This document shows positions 44,926-57,699 of a stretch of DNA of 64,000 nucleotides, piece after piece. Each line of letters starts with the position of its first letter. Position 1 is the stretch's first letter. The position numbers were made by a program, and so were the translations under genes. Location of the stretch: the NCBI GenBank assembly GCA_037013495.1, contig CM072811.1, positions 13,893,190-13,957,189 on the forward strand, given 5' to 3'. The DNA comes from Hippophae tibetana. Taxonomy: Eukaryota; Streptophyta; Magnoliopsida; Rosales; Elaeagnaceae. The notes beneath the pieces are model-generated. The model saw only the letters and a list, made by a program, of their open reading frames with translations, did not search any database and had not been told where the DNA came from.

Positions 44926-45980
44926 CTCTTATGAAAAAACCTTTCTCGCATTACATAACGCTTATAGGAAAAATAAAATTTTACATAATGGTACTATCCT
45001 ATAATCCGGTGAAACGATCTTTGCTTGAATCTTGAAAGCTCATTTTTATACTAAAATTCAAAAACATAAATACCTAAACAAATTATCTAGAAAGACTCGT
45101 TGTTCATTAGTTTAGTATATATAACAATATACAAAGCGAAGAATATTCATTAGTGTGAGTAATCATGAGAGGGAATTTAGAAACAAGACTCCCCCTATGT
45201 GAACTACTTCAAAATTTATTTTCAAAATTGATTCTCCCTCTAAATTTAATGTTCTAATTTTTCTCCCCTTTTTTATCATGCGAATGATTAAAAAATATTG
45301 ATTTTTTTAATTAAAATGGATGTCAAACCTTATAGCAAGTTTAAGAAAATAAGCAACATATAGGTAAAACATAAACTATCCAATGCAACAAATATAGTCT
45401 ATTGATTAATATGATCCAAATACAACCCAAGAAAATATCCATTACACTTTAAAATATGAAACAATAAAATTATTGACTTCCAAACACAAGAATAATAAAG
45501 GACAACATAGCAAAACAAAACAAGGGTAAATCAATGTCTTAAAGGAGGTAGCTCGTAACGTGAATGAATGTCTTTAATCATAGAAAACATTTCTTCTTAA
45601 TGTTTATTCCTAGTATTCATTTGTTGTTACAATGTTTCCATTCTCGTTAGCATCTCATTTTCAAATAAATTCTTATGAGATGGTTCATAAGCATGTATAT
45701 TTTCCATCTTTTCATCTCCAAAATATCATCTGCAACTCTTCCACCACTTGTTCCAACATCGACATATCTCTATCTCTTTGATTTCTAAGCAGATGATCTT
45801 GGCATGGTTAACTCTTAAATGTCACCCATTAAGCGAATGGTTTCAAAATCCCTCATTTTCTATACACCTATAAGTAGAATCATTTGGGTGATTAGGAAGC
45901 CATGGGGAAGCTCAATTCTCGGGTTAACAGTTTGAGATTGGTTTATAATCCTAAATAACTTAGCCTACAATCAATGCAAT
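44926..45980 (-). other. 3' non-coding region of the copia element
   Basis: No coding domain. On the minus strand, near 45270-45200, the purine-rich phrases GGGGAGAAAAATTAG and AGAGGGAGAATC, then CATAGGGGGAGTC, resemble the repeated polypurine-like tracts at the 3' end of SIRE-type copia elements. Confidence 0.4.
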
Positions 45981-45989
45981 ACCTTTTCT

Positions 45990-46560
45990 AATACAATATA
46001 ATATCTTTTAATATAAGTGTCAAATCTTAGAAGAGTGCTTAGAGAGTAATAGGTTTGCACATACCACTTTGTTCAACACCCGATAGAAGGGAGTGAACTT
46101 ACCAAGGATAAATAACATTTTAGCACCGAGACCAACATTAGGTGAACTAGAAAGTTCAATTAACAACTCTTCATTAGCAATTGTATATCGCTCTAACTTA
46201 AAATTAGGATCCCTAATGATTGAAATGGACCAAAAAGTGTTGATTCTCTGAGCCGAGATGTCAATAGTTTTGTTTTGAACAAAAAATTTATAGTTCATAG
46301 GTCTTGGATGATGGATTTTGGGGTCAATATTTCATACAGTTCACAAACAAGGATGGGAAACACAATTTGGCTGGTGTGAATAGGGATTTCCAAACTAGAG
46401 CACTAATGGCTCGGGTAATTCTAATTTCATGAAATTTTATCTAGGTTATGCCACATTCAAGTAAAATAAAACGTTTAGAAAAAGAGGTGTGATACCTCGA
46501 TTCTAATTCATCATCTCACCATTGAGGAATGTAGGGCTAGAGCACCGAGAGGAAGTTCAC
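45990..46560 (-). pseudogene. Possible 'putative plant transposon protein' domain remnant
   Basis: The 92-codon open stretch 46298-46020 reads NYKFFVQNKTIDISAQRINT at the start and FTPFYRVLNKVVCANLLLSK at the end. This order (a short 'F-V-x-x-K-x-I-D-I-S-x-x-x-I-N' motif, then a helix, then 'R-x-L-N-K-V-V-C-x-N-L-L') resembles plant proteins annotated as putative plant transposon protein that often accompany LTR elements. I have not been able to compare it. No start context, and stops occur on both sides. Confidence 0.35.
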
Positions 46561-48380
46561 AACATCTTGCAACCATTACAGGAATCATGTACAAAACACA
46601 AAATGAAAAAATACCCCTAAACTACAAATTATTGAAAGTAATGAAATTTTCCCAAAAAATTACAAAATCAAGATTGGTAGAACGATATTAGGAAGAAATT
46701 ACAAAAATAACCTTAAAAAAGAGGTTTGTTTGGTGAAAAAGTGAGGAAAAGTGGGAAATTTTGGTTTTATTGATTTCTACTCAGATATGATATTTTTTGA
46801 AAGGATTAATGCATAAAAAAGAGATTAGCAATAAATTCTAAGTTAATTAGGGACACAAATGAGTGGATTTGGTGTATTTTTGAGTGAAAAGGTAAGGGGC
46901 CATGTATGGGAGGTTAGAGTTTGTAGGGAGTGAAGGAAAAAAGAAGTAGTGTATATAGCTGAACCCGCTCGATCAATCGATATTCATACCTCAATCAATC
47001 TAGTTCATATACGATCAATCGACATTCATAATTTCTAAAAATTATAGAAACACTCCCAAGTCTTATATTACCCAATTTTTTCAAATAAACACTCAAATAA
47101 AGATAAGCACACAAAAAAAATTTAAAAATTATTTTTATTTCAATTTTTTTAATGAAGGAAGTATATTTATTCAAACATGAAAATCACTCAAATAATAAAT
47201 TTTGGAATAAAAATCATTCTTAAACATAATTGGATTATTCAGAACATGTATAAGTATTCTGATAAAGTACACATATATATATCTCAACATATATGGTAAC
47301 ATATTGATAATTTCTCAATGTGAAATAAATTTTGAACTATAAAGTATATCAATTTGTCCATTTATGATTAGTTATGAAAAATTTTAAGTAAAGAGCATCA
47401 CCAATCATGCAAAAATTTCAGTTGAATTCATACTTGCACATAATAAAATTTTCTTATTAAGAAAGGACTTGATTAATTAACAATCTTTTTTTTTTTGAAT
47501 TCCCTCTCATTATTTATGATCATTATATTTATGAGAGATTGGTTATTTATTTTTCTTTTTGTATAACCATTTATGGCTCTTTCTTTTTGTACATTCAAAC
47601 TGTTTTTGTATATAGCTATTTCTTTTATCATATTATTTTTCTTTTTCGAAGGAAATATGCACAAACTAATATCCCTAGCATAATGACTTTCACACTAGTT
47701 GTGAGGTAGCCCACTCGGCTCATTGTGATTGCTTTCACACATCACAGTAGGTGTCTCTCTATAGCAGCATTTTATATAGTGAAAGACAGAGTTCAACCAT
47801 AATTTTAGCAACCAAGGTTATCTAAAGCCCTAAAATCTCACAATTAATTATGAACTTCAAACATGGCATACTTATGTATTCAGTGAGTTTGTGAGTGAGT
47901 TATTGTTAACATCGATCACCATATGTAACAAAAAATATAAATGCACAAAATAAGATACTCAATTACATAATGAATAATTAATCAAAATAAGTTAGATTAT
48001 TAAAAAAATTATTTTCTTCATCCGAAATAATATTTGAGTTTATTTCATTGTTAGAATAATTCTATTCCCTTTATTTCTTTTATTTTTGATTTTTTAATAA
48101 GAAATTTAAAATAAACTAAAACAAAATAAGAATCAAACAATTAAATTCAAAATTTAAAATAACTAAACTAATTAAAGTAACATGTTGACCTAGGATCAAA
48201 CAAAAACACAATCAAAATTCCTAAGTGTAGAGATGCGGTCAGTTGACCAAAATATTCAATCTTTTCTAACCCAAATTTTATTAAATTTTAGTTTCGTAAT
48301 ATATTTGGGTTTGGAGTCAATTGGTTCAATAATTTTTTAATTGATCTTGGGTTTATCCTTATTTGTGCCTTCGTTATTTT
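46561..48380. other. Internal region of the copia element, no recognised domain
   Basis: I see no integrase, RT or RNase H in either strand. A run of very AT-rich text at 47070-47520 and a short ORF at 47473-47664 (Lys/Asn-rich) are not supported. The element therefore lacks its pol. Confidence 0.45.
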
Positions 48381-49770
48381 TCTTTTTCATTATTGTCTCT
48401 AGTTGACATTCCATAATCAAAAACTTTGTTTAACTTTTCAGTTCTAACTATAGCCTTTTTATAACTTCCTTGGATTGTTAAAGTTCATGTATCAGATTTT
48501 GTTTCTCCTGCTTTAAACCTACAAGACTTGATTTCAAAACATTAAAATGTTCAAATAGATCAAGATTATCCTTTTCCAATTCCAATTAATTTATTTCATA
48601 GGATTTCAGTCTTTCATTGAGTTAAGTTGCTTCTACAAGCAACTTATTTTTATCTCTTTTGGATATTATGAACTCGTTGAACACTTCATTAATACTAGTG
48701 ACATTAAAATATTTGAGTAAGAATTCAATATCAGACTTACTGGAGTGTCTACTAGTTTTTGCAGCAAATGTTAGAAAATTGGACTCATTGTTTTCTGATT
48801 CAATTGGATTGTTGTTATCACTTTAAAAGTAGGTAAATGAAGTGTTGTTCTTCTTATTTGCACAGTCAGTTGCAAAGTGACCAAAACATATACATTCAAA
48901 GCATTAAGTTCCAATGGGTTTAGGTTTCTTACCATCAAAATCATATATTTGAGACCTCTCAAATTTTGATCATTTTGACGACTTGATTGTCCTTTATTCT
49001 AAGGATTATTTTTGTTGAAGATTATGTTCATTCATCTGGTCATTATTGTCAGCTTTGCTTCTTCATTGTCATCTTCTTTAATCATAACATTTTTGAAGGC
49101 AACACCTTTATTCTTCGTGGGAGGAGGAAAAATCATCTCAAAGGTTTGAAGTTAGCCAACAAGTTCCTTTATTTTTGATAGTGTCCACATCCTTTACTTT
49201 GTCAATGGTAGTGGCCTTTGCATGGAAGCAATTTGGTAGTGAGTAAATAATCTTTCTAAAAATCTTAAAATCATTAATTTTCTCTCCAAGATTGACAAAG
49301 GTGTAAGTAATATCACACAATTGAGGATATAATTTAGAAAAAGTCTCATCTTTTTTTTATCCTAATATTCTCAAATTGAGTACTAAGCATGTAAAGTTTT
49401 GTTCATTTTACTTGGGAGGTACCCTCATGGGTAACCTCCAAAATATCCCAAGCATACTTCGTAGTTTCAGTATTAGATATACAACAATATTTATCAGCAA
49501 ACACAACACTAAAAATAGCATTGATACCTTTTGATTCTAGTCACTACCAGTTTTACCTTCAGTGGTCCAATCTTTCCTAGGTTTAGGAGTAACAACATTA
49601 TCTTTGGTAACCATTGGAGGTTTCAAACCATAAAGTACAGAGTTCAATATGCTTTCATCTATAAATCGTAGAAAGGCTCTCATACGAGCCTTCCAATATG
49701 GGTAATTAGATAGATCAAAGTAAGGAGCATAGGTTTTAGACGAACCCTCTATCAAATGATCCATAATAAG
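48380..49770 (-). pseudogene. Copia gag (minus-strand element)
   Basis: From 49764 the minus strand reads YFDLSNYPYWKARMRAFLRF (49764-49537), the N-terminal gag motif of plant copia elements (Y-W-K-x-R-M). After frame breaks comes TYTFVNLGEKINDFKIFRKI followed by IYSLPNCFHAKATTIDKVKD (49320-49138), the UBN2-type gag domain. Near 48900 a CFECICFGHFATDCAN knuckle is visible in the third frame. Then a Leu/Asn/Lys-rich coiled-coil region extends to about 48400. SIRE-like affinity is inferred from the long helix-rich C-terminus. Confidence 0.85.
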
Positions 49771-49801
49771 GTCCTAGGCACACTAAGTGTATCTAGTGAC
49801 A

Positions 49802-49814
49802 CCTCTAATACCAA
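49802..49814 (-). other. Copia primer binding site
   Basis: The minus strand reads TTGGTATTAGAGG, one mismatch from the tRNA-Met complement TTGGTATCAGAGC over its first eleven bases. Confidence 0.75.
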
Positions 49815-49815
49815 A

Positions 49816-51080
49816 TGAAAGCTTCTTTTTTTGTTACAGACCTAATAAGCTAAGAGGGATGGATAGATAATCAATGAAATTACAATAAATTAAAATTGTT
49901 ACAGATAGTCTAGCATGCAATCACATGTAAATAAAATAATACAAAAAATCATTAGTTCTTCGGAGCACCTAACTATCCACTATGAAAATAAGGTCCAATT
50001 ACAAGGATAGGATTCAAACTATCCACCAAGGTAATGCCCTCATGTAATTTACTAACAAGCTACTGGTTTCATCATAGTCCTTACACGAAAGGTGATGAAA
50101 TCCAGACCAAGGTTCTGATGAACTCGAGTCACACAAGTTGATCGAACCCGTACAACTAACACCTAAAAAGTTAGAACTATAACACAAGTACAAATCTGTA
50201 TCCTAGAGTTGATTCAATAATGAATAACCCTAACTAGAAGATTTAATAAATATATCAAATATATCAAAATCAACTATCGGACAATTAGTTTAAGCGTATA
50301 TTCAATAAAGATATATTTTTAAAGACTAATAATCAAACAAAATAATTATGATATGACACATAAATATTTGATCCAACAATCTGAGAATGAAATTAAAGAA
50401 GAAGCTATAAGAACTTATTATCAAAATATGACATAACCACCAATGTTTGATAGATTAACTAAATAAAGAAGCCTAAAGAATTATGATCTTATATTTGCAA
50501 AACAAGAGAGAGATTAAGTTGAAGAGAATAATGCTCTTATGTAGTTAAATAAAGTTGTATACTTAGCTTTGTATATATAGTATATTTTAAGGCACTAGGC
50601 CAAATTAAAATTACTATATTGTCCATAGAATTAGTTAAAATATTTTTTAGGAAAAATGACATTATAATAAAAAACCAATTCAATTCAATTCAAAAATATA
50701 TTTTAAAATCAAAGCCATGGCCACCTGATAGATCTAACATATGCTCAATCGATCAAGTATTTAGTTTAATCAATCCAGTCAATTTTCAATCAATCTAGTA
50801 AATGAAAAAATTAATTTGGGAAATTTTAAATTGAGTAGATCAATCCTCGGTTAATCTACGTAGCTTGATCGATATAAACATCTCTTGATCGATCGAGTAG
50901 CTTAATCTCAAAATTTTCCTACTTGTCTAACATGTAATGTAACGTGCATAAGAACTGGGATATTTCTATTGTGATCATTGGAGCCAGCTCGCTAGTTTCT
51001 TTGGCTTGAAAATATTCTTGAAGGACACATCTAGAAACTAAAATTATATTTATATGTTTTGTTCACGAATATCACCAACA
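49816..51080 (-). mobile_element. 5' LTR of the 45-51 kb copia element
   Basis: 1265 bp; minus strand TGTTGGTGATATTCGTGAAC to GAAGCTTTCA. The right part has repeated GATCGATC-like phrases (50700-50900), also found in the copy in intron 4 of the U11/U12-20K gene (23560-23860). It adjoins the PBS at 49802-49814. Related LTR pieces at 44744-44925 and 23290-24044. Confidence 0.85.
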
Positions 51081-51567
51081 CTCACATAAACCTTACAACT
51101 TAGATTGCATATTATGTTCATAAGCATGGATTTTGCATACCTTTAGGATATTATAATTATCATTGGTCATGATTTACATCACATGGTGGTGGTCCTATAT
51201 CGTAGAGCTAGATTCAATTGGATCAAAGTTGTTGTTGAGATAGTAAGAAAAGGGTAGCATATGCACAATTAGGATAGCCATTTCTGACTGATAGATATAT
51301 TTACTTTTATACTTTTATCAAGTCGTCTACTATTTATTTACTATAATGAATTGTCTACTGTCGAATGATTACCATAAGCAGCCCAATGATGTTACTCACA
51401 TATATGGTTTCTATGTGAGTTTACCTCGTTATACTGTTGTGGTTGTATGCTTTGTTGTAGTGTTAGTACAATCAGTGTTTGATCCAAATATGCATATGAA
51501 TATAAAGATCAGATTATGATTGGAAAACCTTTATTCCTTCTTACTGCATGTTTTCTTTCCTAATATG
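51081..51567. other. Short gene-free stretch
   Basis: No supported feature. It lies outside the copia LTR. Confidence 0.45.
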
Positions 51568-52650
51568 TGATGCATAAAGTTGTTGTGTACAAAATTTGTA
51601 TGATTTATAAAATAGTTCGCAAATGCAAGAATCACTTATTGAAAATGATAAGTATACTTTTAAGGTCAATTTTAAAAGGAATCATGTGGTTAATAAATTA
51701 TTTTAGGTTGAGTATCTAAACTACTGATGTAAAAAGATAGATAGAGTTAATAAACATTTAAGCAATTAAATATTTATCATGCAGTGGAGAATTTATGGGA
51801 TATATTAGTTAGTTAATCATGCTTGCTCAATATCAAATAGGTTATTAAAGATATGAATTATGATTATTGATTCTCTATTTTAAATAAGAAAATATCCTAA
51901 GGCAGGGATAAAATTCTTTTGTTAATTAAACATTAAATTGCCATCTTTGGTAGGGCTGCACGTTAAGAACTTAATTAAATTATACTTCTTTTCTAAGAGA
52001 TTAACAAACCATATAATTGTCACCTTTGCTGGGGCAGATACATTAAAATCTCATCAAGGTGTCAAAGTTAGGTTTACAATGTAAGTATTTGGAAACTAAC
52101 TTTCAGGTTTTTAAAACTACTATGAAGAATATATTGTCAATATATCATTCAATAATAATTCTTATAAAAATCTTTGAAATGAAGTTCTCTAAATTGGATT
52201 TAGAACATTTCATCCAATATCTAAAAGATGACTCTAAATCAGATCCAGAATATTTAAATCTTAAAAATAACTCTCTTGTTTTTTATTAAAAATACTTCAT
52301 CAATATATTTTTTCCTTTACAAACTTTGTTTTAATCTTGATAAAGAAATAAAACTTAATTCATTTTATAAAAATGTTTAATTTACTTTAATATTTTACAA
52401 GCGCACCAACATTACTAAAATCTCATATTATTTATAACCAAACATGCATAATTTAATAAATCAATAAATTAAACATAGAGCATGTAAAATAACACTTAGA
52501 GATAATCTGAAAAGAGTATATTTAAATAAACCTCACCAGAATTCCTTAGAATTGCTCCTATTCTAAAAAACCTCCAAACACAATTGATGCGTTATTTATT
52601 GAATTGAAACTAGAAACTATCACATAAACTAAATTTGTTCAACCGTAGTT
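51568..52650 (-). mobile_element. Diverged relative of the TGATGAG LTR family, R/U5 part
   Basis: The plus strand starts TGATGCATAAAG; then GTTCGCAAATGCAAGAATC, GATAAGTATACTTTTAAGG, AATCATGCTTGCTC, and near 52570 AACCTCCAAACACAATTGAT with TTATTGAATTGAAACTAG: the reverse complements of copy A phrases in reverse order, up to the AATAAA region. The U3 is absent. Confidence 0.7.
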
Positions 52651-54590
52651 TGCCTTTCAAAATCCAACAAATGATGCTTCAAGTTTTCCAAGACGTTCTG
52701 ATGCGGATCTTTGTCTACTAGTGTAGAGCATCGATCTCAATGCAAATATTTAAGTGTATCCAATTCTTTTCTGTGATGTGTCAATATACACTTCGTATAA
52801 TGCTTTGTTAATTGATACGAAAATATTTCATGCAATCGATAATCTCACTTTCTTATAGAGTTGATCCACTTTCATAATCTTCGTTTGATGCATTCATGAT
52901 TTTTGAATCATTTGCCTGAGGGAGTATTGTCGTCTCTAAATTTGACTTTCTCGATTTAATGTAAAAAAATCATTGATCTCTGATCATTTCAAAGTAGTCC
53001 TCTTATGAGTTCTTCCTTCTTTGAGAGCGTTCATTCTAAGTTTGAAGAGTAGTTTTGATACGTTCGATTCTCTTAACTACTAAGTGTCGATGTCTTGACT
53101 TTAGAAGCTTACGTCCTTAAATTAATCAAATAATCCTTAATAATATTTACTGCTTTGACATTTTAATCTATACAAGTCTTGAAATTTATATCCTTCTTTT
53201 GATAAGAAGACGTTCCACAAGGCAACGGTCTTGGTCAAACGAATCATTTTGCCAATAGTTCATCCAATTGTTTTCCTTAACTCATTTCTTTGTTGGGGTC
53301 AATCGATAAGAAAAGATAGTTATTGATGTACTTCCAAGTTACAATTCGATTATAAAATTAGTTTCTTAGGTTGGAGGAAGTCCAAGTAGCTCTTTTAGAA
53401 ATACATTCAATACTTATTCACCAATGGGAGTTATGTCAAGCTCTTTATGTCATCAACGTCTACTTCTAGAGAATTTCAAAAGAACTACACTTGTCTAATT
53501 CTATCTTCCTTCTAGTCAGTGTTTAAAGAAACTATTGAAAAGGTTCACTCCTTTTATTTTCCATAAAAATTAAAATTTTATGAAAATAAAATATACTAGA
53601 AGAGCTTTCGAGAGGAATGTTTGAAGCAAGGCAGCTTGTAAGTTTTAAAACTAGGGCATAGGTTTAAAGAAGAAAAGATATGGGTGGCACAAGTATCAAA
53701 AAGAACTTGTATTCAAGGGTTGTTTAGTAAAATCAAAATTATCATTGATCTTTGGTTCTTATTGGATACCACGAAGACCTGCTTTTGTAATCCTTGTCTA
53801 AGAGTTGCGACGCTTAAGTCTTTATTCTTTTCTCATACAAATTGTTGTCAAACACAAGTTTACAAAGGATTTTATTTTTGTTAGAAAGATTGACTAATCA
53901 ATTAGTAAGGTCGGAATGATAGTTTTCTAAAAGGGTAGTGTTGAAGTTTTTAAGCGACTAAAACTAGACTTTTGAATTTTCTTTGAAAACTTCCTTCGAG
54001 TATCTGATGCCTATAGTATAAAGTAGAATACGATCCTTATCGTGATATAATTTGAGAAATTATTTACTTGATGTGGATCATCTAATGACAGTATTGGTAG
54101 TATAAGATCTAATAAATTGATCGAGAGCTTAAAGAAGAATTTAAGATCTTGGCTAGTTTTTGGCTCAAATTGTTCAATTTGATAAGTGATTGTTACAATT
54201 TGTTGAGAAAACTACTATGCCTCGGCATAAAGGGAACATTATTGGTTACTCCCATAATCAGTTCAATCCAATGAGTCGTTCGTAAAACATCCAACTTCTC
54301 TAGAAAATCCAATTGTAACTAATGCAAACCCGTCTCAACGGTAGATTGATATGTCCTTTCTTTCGAAACTATCTTGTAGTGTTATCAAAATTTGACGCTT
54401 TGTTAAAGGAATGAAAATGGGTCTCTACAATTCGTCATGGTAGCAAATTCTACTTTTCTCCCCAGGTTCTTCCCAAGTTCAATCTTTACTTTGTGCAATT
54501 AATTTGCACAGGTTTCTTATTGGCTATTCTACGAATAGGTAAGATGAGAAAAAAAACTTTTAGAAAAATAATTTTATTCCTGGGAGATCA
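52651..54590. pseudogene. Decayed region of a gypsy element, domains not recognisable
   Basis: It lies downstream (minus strand) of a clear PBS and 5' LTR, so it should hold leader and gag or other internal sequence. Frames are riddled with stops. I could not name a gag, RT or integrase motif. The 66-codon ORF at 53684-53884 (plus) has a few Cys but no known pattern. Confidence 0.35.
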
Positions 54591-54598
54591 GAACCAAG

Positions 54599-54612
54599 TT
54601 CTGATACCAAAC
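54599..54612 (-). other. Primer binding site (tRNA-Met type)
   Basis: The minus strand reads GTTTGGTATCAGAA, matching TTGGTATCAGA of the initiator tRNA-Met site perfectly over 11 bases. Confidence 0.8.
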
Positions 54613-54617
54613 TATTA

Positions 54618-56235
54618 TGCCCCAAAAAATAGTGATATGTGATTTTTGTGTAGAGAAATATATTGAAAGAAATGTTTTTAAATAATTATGAAAAATCAAT
54701 CAAAAATAATTTGACAATCAATTCTTTATAAACAATTCGGATACCCTTTAAAGATTTTCCATACAAAAGACAAAGTTTGATATGATTTCATAAATTTAAG
54801 TCCAAAATATTTATAAAGCCAAATAAAATTCATTAACTCAAAGTAGTCTCGACCTTGCCTAAATGTAAATTATAATAGCTAATAAGCTAAAAGAGGTTTT
54901 AGGTCAAACCTTATAACGTCTGAATTCTCTTTAAAGGGTCTTTGTGTCTATTTTGCAAATACTTCGATTATCGTAACTAGAAAGTAAGGGAAGAATGAGG
55001 GGATGAGTTTATAACTCAATAGGTACGTACTCTAATATATTATTATAACAAAAAAGTATTCATGATGCATGTAATTTACTAATAAATTTCATGAATGGAA
55101 TTAATCATCACCATTATACAGTGTGGGGAGATTTCAGTCACAAAACTTATGTATACCTGTACTTCCTTGTCCCAGGAGACCAAGGAAGTGTACATTTCAA
55201 GTATCCTAATTTCATACAATATAATATGTTATGCAATATAAATCCAATGCATGATATGCAACCCCATATATATTATTCACCAAAATACATAGGCACATGC
55301 AAAGTCCAACTTTGAGATGCACGTGGGATCGTGCATGTAGGTCTGGGTATGCCTCTGATCCCACATATGATTATAATACATTTGGCACATGTATTAATCA
55401 AATCAATCTCATAAGCCCTCGTTTATGGACTCTTAAACATAACAGAAGGTCAAACTATAAGGCCCATATGCGGTCAACAATCTAAGGAACCACAAAAAAT
55501 AACTCTGAGAATACATGTATATGCAATGCATACTTGTAATTTGTAGAAAAATAATCCGCTACAACCAGTAGCCCATAGGTACCATAATTCGCAAGACATA
55601 CAAGAATACTCCCCACGAAAAACCATTTTTGTGATTCATGTATAAAAATCTATGATACTATGTAATATTTTTAATACTCATTTCATATCAAAATTTAATA
55701 TTCATTTTATATAAAAAAAAATTCTCAATGTATGCATATCAAAATGTTAAAAAAGAGTATTTCAATTTTAAAAATATTTATAACATTTTTGAAAACTCCT
55801 TGCATTCAGTTTTCCTTTTCATTCATAACATATAATGCATGAATTAAAAAGCTAGAGTAGAAACCCCTACTTGAAAATTTATTTTGCTGCTAAACTTTTG
55901 AACCTAAACTCCTTGATATTTTATCCCTAAAATGTGCTCTGAAATACATTGAAAAACCCAAACCATTTAGAGAGAAAATTTGAGAAAGAGAAGGAAAAAA
56001 GGGAAAATAGGTGTTGCAAAATTGGAGAAGATTCAACTAAATTTATAGAAAAAATTGTTCCTCTGTCGACCGCCCTCGTTGATGGCTTGTAGAGGGTCTG
56101 ATGAGGCCACGATGAGGATTCAATTTTCTTGTTCGATCCAATTTTCAGACAAAAAATTTCCTATACATCCCTATATTGATTAAAATTCCTTTTAAGACAC
56201 TTTAATAAATTATAACAAATTTTCAGTGTTTTACA
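54618..56235 (-). mobile_element. 5' LTR of a gypsy element, minus orientation
   Basis: About 1618 bp; minus strand TGTAAAACACTG at 56235 to TTTTTTGGGGCA at 54618. TGTAAAACACTG resembles the start of several plant chromovirus LTRs. CTATAAATTTAG on the minus strand near 56048 is a possible TATA box. A hairpin with CTTCCTTG / CAAGGAAG arms occurs at 55158-55193. No matching 3' LTR in the window. The ORFs at 55091 and 55297 inside it have no domain. Confidence 0.65.
55158..55193. other. Hairpin in the gypsy LTR
   Basis: GTACTTCCTTG and CAAGGAAGTGTAC arms with an 11-base loop (TCCCAGGAGAC): eight contiguous pairs, a small bulge, then four more. Confidence 0.5.
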
Positions 56236-56400
56236 TGAAGCATCTTGTAATCAATAGAGACCATCACATGTTAGGCGTTGGAGAAGCACTTTCTATGTGT
56301 ATTTGTTTATAACATCTAAAGAGCAAAAAATTCAACAACTTCATTTTAAGTACATAACCTTTGTACAAAAATGAAATTGTTAAGTACTTGAGGTGTGTGA
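56236..56400. other. Short gene-free stretch
   Basis: No supported feature. It separates the gypsy LTR from the copia gag-protease remnant. Confidence 0.4.
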
Positions 56401-57670
56401 AGAACATTTTGAAGAGAAAGACAAACACTATTGACACAAACAAACACTAGATCCAAAATGTTTAATTGGTAAAGTAATACCATTAGTTACAGTGATAGCT
56501 TCAATGCCTATATAAGGCTTAGCAAATTGCATGTTTGAAATGTTTCTTGTGAGGTGATGAGTGACACTGTCATCCAAAAACCATTGATATTGTGTAAGCA
56601 TTGATGACATAGAGATTGAATCAACTAGGAAAGTTGTATGAGAGTTGGAGCTTGCATATGCAAGAAATGCAATAGGTGAACCATGCTTACCAACTAGTAA
56701 ATCCTTTAGCTTAAAACACTTATTTGCTGAGTGACCTAGTTTGTTACAAATTTGGCACTAAATCTTCGATCACGTATTGTTGACTTGCTTCTTTCCTTTA
56801 TTAGGATTGATATTGCCATGTGAGGTGTTCTACACATACAATGGTAGAAAATCATGTATGTTTCAAGTAGGATGTGTTGGTGGCTTTGAAAACTCATGAG
56901 AGTCATTAGGTGTTTTGACATTAAGAGCACTCATAGAAGCAAGAATAGCTTGCATAAGATTGTGTCGATCAAAGAACTTATACTTAAGCATCAACATACG
57001 ATCATAAGAAAGTAGATGAATTTGAAATTCTTCAAAACTGAAAGATCAATACCTCATAAAGAGTGTTGAGATGAAAGTACAGAGGACCTCTAACTACACA
57101 CATGCTCATATTCTAATCAAATACAATTTCTCCAATTATTACTAAGTGATCTACTATTGACTTAATTCAAAGAATATACTCCTCAATAAAAGAATTATTC
57201 TAAAATATAGCTTGCAATTACAAGTGCAGATCTATAACTCAAGTTAAAGAGACTAGAGTAGGCAATTTGAAGAACATGCCAATATTGAAATGTAGTTTCT
57301 GGCTTCACAATACGAGAAGCACTTGGTGAAACTGAAGCAAAGATTCAACTCTTAATAATTCCATTCAAACGAGTCTAAACTTCAAATTGAGGATTAGAAA
57401 TTTGAGTTCCAACAAGAAATGGAAAAGGAACTTGATGTGAAATATCGATCACTCTTTCCATACCATAAAGATGAACAAAAACACTTGTTATCACCAAAGT
57501 AAGAAATTCAAACAATCTTACTTGATCGTGAATTTCATATTTGCTAGTGAAACTGGAACAAAATTCGCAGAAGCAAAACTAATAACAGAGAAAGAGAGGT
57601 TTGTCTCATCTACTGCTGATGATATTCCAAAAACAATCACATTAGGTGTCGAGTAATCGTTAGTGCATGC
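56400..57670 (-). pseudogene. Copia gag and protease start
   Basis: Reading down the minus strand: VIVFGISSAVDETNLSFSVI (57640-57580, N-terminal gag), decayed gag to about 56950, zinc knuckle CQICNKLGHSANKCFKL (about 56755-56705), then QYQWFLDDSVTHHLTRNISN and YIGIEAITVTNGITLPIKHF (56600-56460). The last is the protease start of copia elements of the Ale/Retrofit type, where D-S-G-A-T-x-H-L-T is expected; here it reads DDSVTHHLT, so the active-site triad Asp-Ser/Thr-Gly is lost. Several frameshifts. No integrase or RT remains. Confidence 0.82.
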
Positions 57671-57682
57671 TTGTAAGAGTTT

Positions 57683-57697
57683 AAAGGTTTTGACACC
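57683..57697 (-). other. Possible copia primer binding site, degraded
   Basis: The minus strand reads TATGGTGTCAAAACC, against TGGTATCAGAGCC; weak. Confidence 0.4.
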
Positions 57698-57699
57698 AT

